Positions 35,637 to 36,663 of a stretch of 36,663 bases of DNA are shown here, piece by piece. Location: positions 1 to 36,663 of the forward strand of contig JACAAW010000016.1 of the NCBI GenBank assembly GCA_013377115.1, given 5' to 3'. Position 1 is the stretch's first letter. Every line of letters begins with the position of its first letter. The stretch is from Bacteroidota bacterium (GTDB lineage: Bacteria > Bacteroidota > Bacteroidia > Bacteroidales > CG2-30-32-10). Both the position numbers and the translations under genes were made by a program. The notes under the pieces are model-generated. The model was not told where the DNA came from and ran no database searches. It saw only the letters and a program-made list of their open reading frames with translations.

Positions 35637-35733
35637 ATGTTTCGTCATTGCGATCAGCCCTCTGGCTGAGAAGCAATCTCATAACTAATGTTTTTTATTA
35701 CCTGACAGAGTTTGCAAAACCTGTCAGAGTCTT
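35622..35733. repeat. Composite hairpin repeat, copy 1
   Basis: It begins with the last codons of the Wzc-like gene (TCAAGGAAGGATTAAATG), then GTCATTGCGATCAGCC...GCAATCT, then a T-run, then CTGACAG (35702-35708) paired with CTGTCAG (35721-35727). The first hairpin pairs 35647-35651 with 35673-35677 and 35654-35659 with 35664-35669. Confidence 0.8.
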
Positions 35734-35773
35734 ATATGAAATATTAATTTAAAAATTGAGAGTCTGTTGATTG

Positions 35774-35875
35774 CTGAGCGGAGTCGAAATAAGCAGGGCC
35801 GCAATAAAAACATTTTCAAATTTCACACTGAGTTGGTCCCTGAGCTTGGGACACTGAGCGTAGTCGAAGTGCTCC
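35774..35875. repeat. GAGCGNAGTCGAA-type dispersed repeats
   Basis: CTGAGCGGAGTCGAA at 35774-35788 and CTGAGCGTAGTCGAA at 35854-35868 differ by one base. A third partial form (GGAGTCGAAG) is at 35921-35930. CACTGAG and TCCCTGAGCTTGGGAC give local inverted structure. This is a common family of short dispersed repeats. Confidence 0.6.
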
Positions 35876-35947
35876 AAGTAACAAACTCAAATTATGAATG
35901 AGTTTCGCCGATGACAGAATGGAGTCGAAGACCAACAAATCAAAATT

Positions 35948-36064
35948 TCAAGGAAGGAATAAATGCTTCGTCATTGCGATCAGCCAACCGGTGAGAAGCA
36001 ATCTAATGACTAATGATTTTTTCCTGCCTGATCTGACGGAGTTTGTAAAACCTTTCAGAGTCTT
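35948..36064. repeat. Composite hairpin repeat, copy 2
   Basis: It reads TCAAGGAAGGAATAAATG and then GCTTCGTCATTGCGATCAGCC, closely following copy 1 including its gene-derived start, and ends with CCTTTCAGAGTCTT. The inner stem is less perfect than in copies 1 and 3. The spacer between the hairpins is 10 bases different from copy 1 through the added CTGCCTGAT. Confidence 0.75.
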
Positions 36065-36188
36065 TCTTAAATTTCCAAATTACTTTTGAAACTCTTTCGA
36101 TTGCTAATTGGGTTTAGTAATATATTTTGCAAAAAAAACGAATAACAATCCTTGCTACCCTTTACCTTATTAAAACCCACCATTTAAA

Positions 36189-36225
36189 AACTTCACAACT
36201 TCACAAGTCGACAACTCCACAAATT
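36189..36225. repeat. Degenerate 9-bp tandem CTTCACAA-type repeat
   Basis: About four consecutive units of the form AACTTCACA/ACTTCACAA/GTCGACAAC/TCCACAAAT. Low-complexity sequence in a gap. Confidence 0.4.
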
Positions 36226-36291
36226 AAAATTTCAAAAACTATCAATTTCACAAACTAATTCAAGCAATCATCAAATCACCACCAACTTCTT

Positions 36292-36389
36292 TTGTCATTG
36301 CGATCCGCCCCTTGGCGGAGAAGCAATCTAATGACTAATGATTTTTTCCTGCCTGACCTGACCGAGTTTGCAAAACCTGTCAGTGTCTC
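36292..36389. repeat. Composite hairpin repeat, copy 3
   Basis: It starts at GTCATTGCGATCCGCC and lacks the gene-derived flank of copies 1 and 2. The inner stem TCCGCC/GGCGGA (36304-36309/36314-36319) differs from copy 1 TCAGCC/GGCTGA by a paired change, so base pairing is kept. It ends with the CTGACCG...CTGTCAG hairpin. Apart from the listed repeats, the gap 35637-36471 shows no gene. Confidence 0.75.
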
Positions 36390-36471
36390 ACACAAATAGT
36401 AAATTTATTAAGGATTAAATATTAATCTATAAACATATTTTGGACGAGTCGGTTATGGGTAAGATTGGCTA

Positions 36472-36663
36472 TCAATATAGCCTTGGAATTGCATTAATGA
36501 TAGGAATAACATCCTTAAACTCCATGCCCAAAGCATCCAAATACCATCTTATGTTCTGATACCGAGGACGATTTTCATCTTCAATCAAAACCAGGGCCTC
36601 TTCGCGACTAATCTGTCCTTCTCGAATCTGATTGCTGCGGAAAGTATCGTGTTCAGTAAACCC
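36472..36663 (-). CDS. C-terminal fragment, possibly N-acetyl sugar amidotransferase (WbpG/PseA-like)
   Basis: A minus-strand frame is open from the right edge and ends at TGA (36472-36474), giving 63 codons. It includes EHDTFRSNQIREGQISREEA, LIEDENRPRYQNIRWYLDA and INAIPRLY. The IREGxISREEAL pattern and the following aromatic helix recall the C-terminus of N-acetyl sugar amidotransferases, PP-loop enzymes of surface polysaccharide synthesis. The genomic context fits, but only the tail is visible, so the call is tentative. It is convergent with the Wzc-like gene across the repeat spacer. Confidence 0.5.
   Translation of the reverse strand, partial: GFTEHDTFRSNQIREGQISREEALVLIEDENRPRYQNIRWYLDALGMEFKDVIPIINAIPRLY

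Noticed and set aside
35898-36089. A 63-codon plus-strand frame in the right-hand spacer
   Set aside because: It runs across repeat copy 2 and has no recognisable protein pattern; it is explained by repeat sequence.
35622-36389. Possible CRISPR array (three spaced repeats)
   Set aside because: Units are about 100 bases with unequal spacing, are diverged, contain two hairpins each, and no cas gene is present.

Overview
The window looks like a piece of chromosome from a low-GC member of the Bacteroidota. The grounds are: AT-rich DNA with A-rich rather than Shine-Dalgarno-like leaders; repeated -7 elements of the Bacteroidota type (TAnnTTTG) in front of several genes; and marker genes of the phylum such as paired methylmalonyl-CoA mutase subunits, a DAHP synthase-chorismate mutase fusion, a Wza/Wzc-type export pair and a DUF3108 protein. 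No tRNA, rRNA, CRISPR array, insertion sequence or phage gene was seen.

Left part (1-7.9 kb): a partial mutY on the minus strand diverges from an HU-type DNA-binding protein, a 29-residue basic ribosomal-type microprotein and RNase G, whose leader carries two hairpins. RecX follows, convergent with an outer-membrane beta-barrel (Wzi-like) gene. That gene overlaps an unusual protein joining a response-regulator receiver domain to an undecaprenyl-phosphate-type sugar transferase. A TIGR01777 (YfcH-like) oxidoreductase follows.

Middle part (8-20 kb): mutA-mutB (methylmalonyl-CoA mutase) ends in a two-way terminator shared with a periplasmic DUF3108 protein. Leucyl- and cysteinyl-tRNA synthetases lie on the minus strand. 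The threonine degradation pair tdh-kbl is on the plus strand, with a dispersed repeat between the two genes.

Right-middle part (20-31 kb): a probably frameshifted small membrane protein; a cluster of four hairpins; an AAA ATPase of the DUF4143 type whose promoter lies inside a 30-bp palindrome; DAHP synthase/chorismate mutase; a CysH-type reductase overlapping a sugar epimerase gene; a minus-strand run of a PLD-type phosphatidyltransferase, SufE and a DUF59 Fe-S assembly factor; YicC; RecQ; a membrane-anchored OmpH/Skp-like protein; and a MORN-repeat lipoprotein.

Right end (31-36.7 kb): the start of an exopolysaccharide or capsule locus, with a UDP-hexose epimerase, a Wza-like export lipoprotein and a Wzc-like tyrosine kinase with a tyrosine-glycine tail. 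An 0.8-kb repeat-rich spacer follows, with three copies of a hairpin-bearing unit. The window closes in the C-terminus of a minus-strand gene resembling sugar amidotransferases.

The most unusual single gene is the receiver-sugar transferase fusion, in which the phosphorylatable aspartate is replaced by glutamate. It overlaps the Wzi-like porin gene, and both fit surface polysaccharide production, as does the Wza/Wzc pair about 26 kb away.
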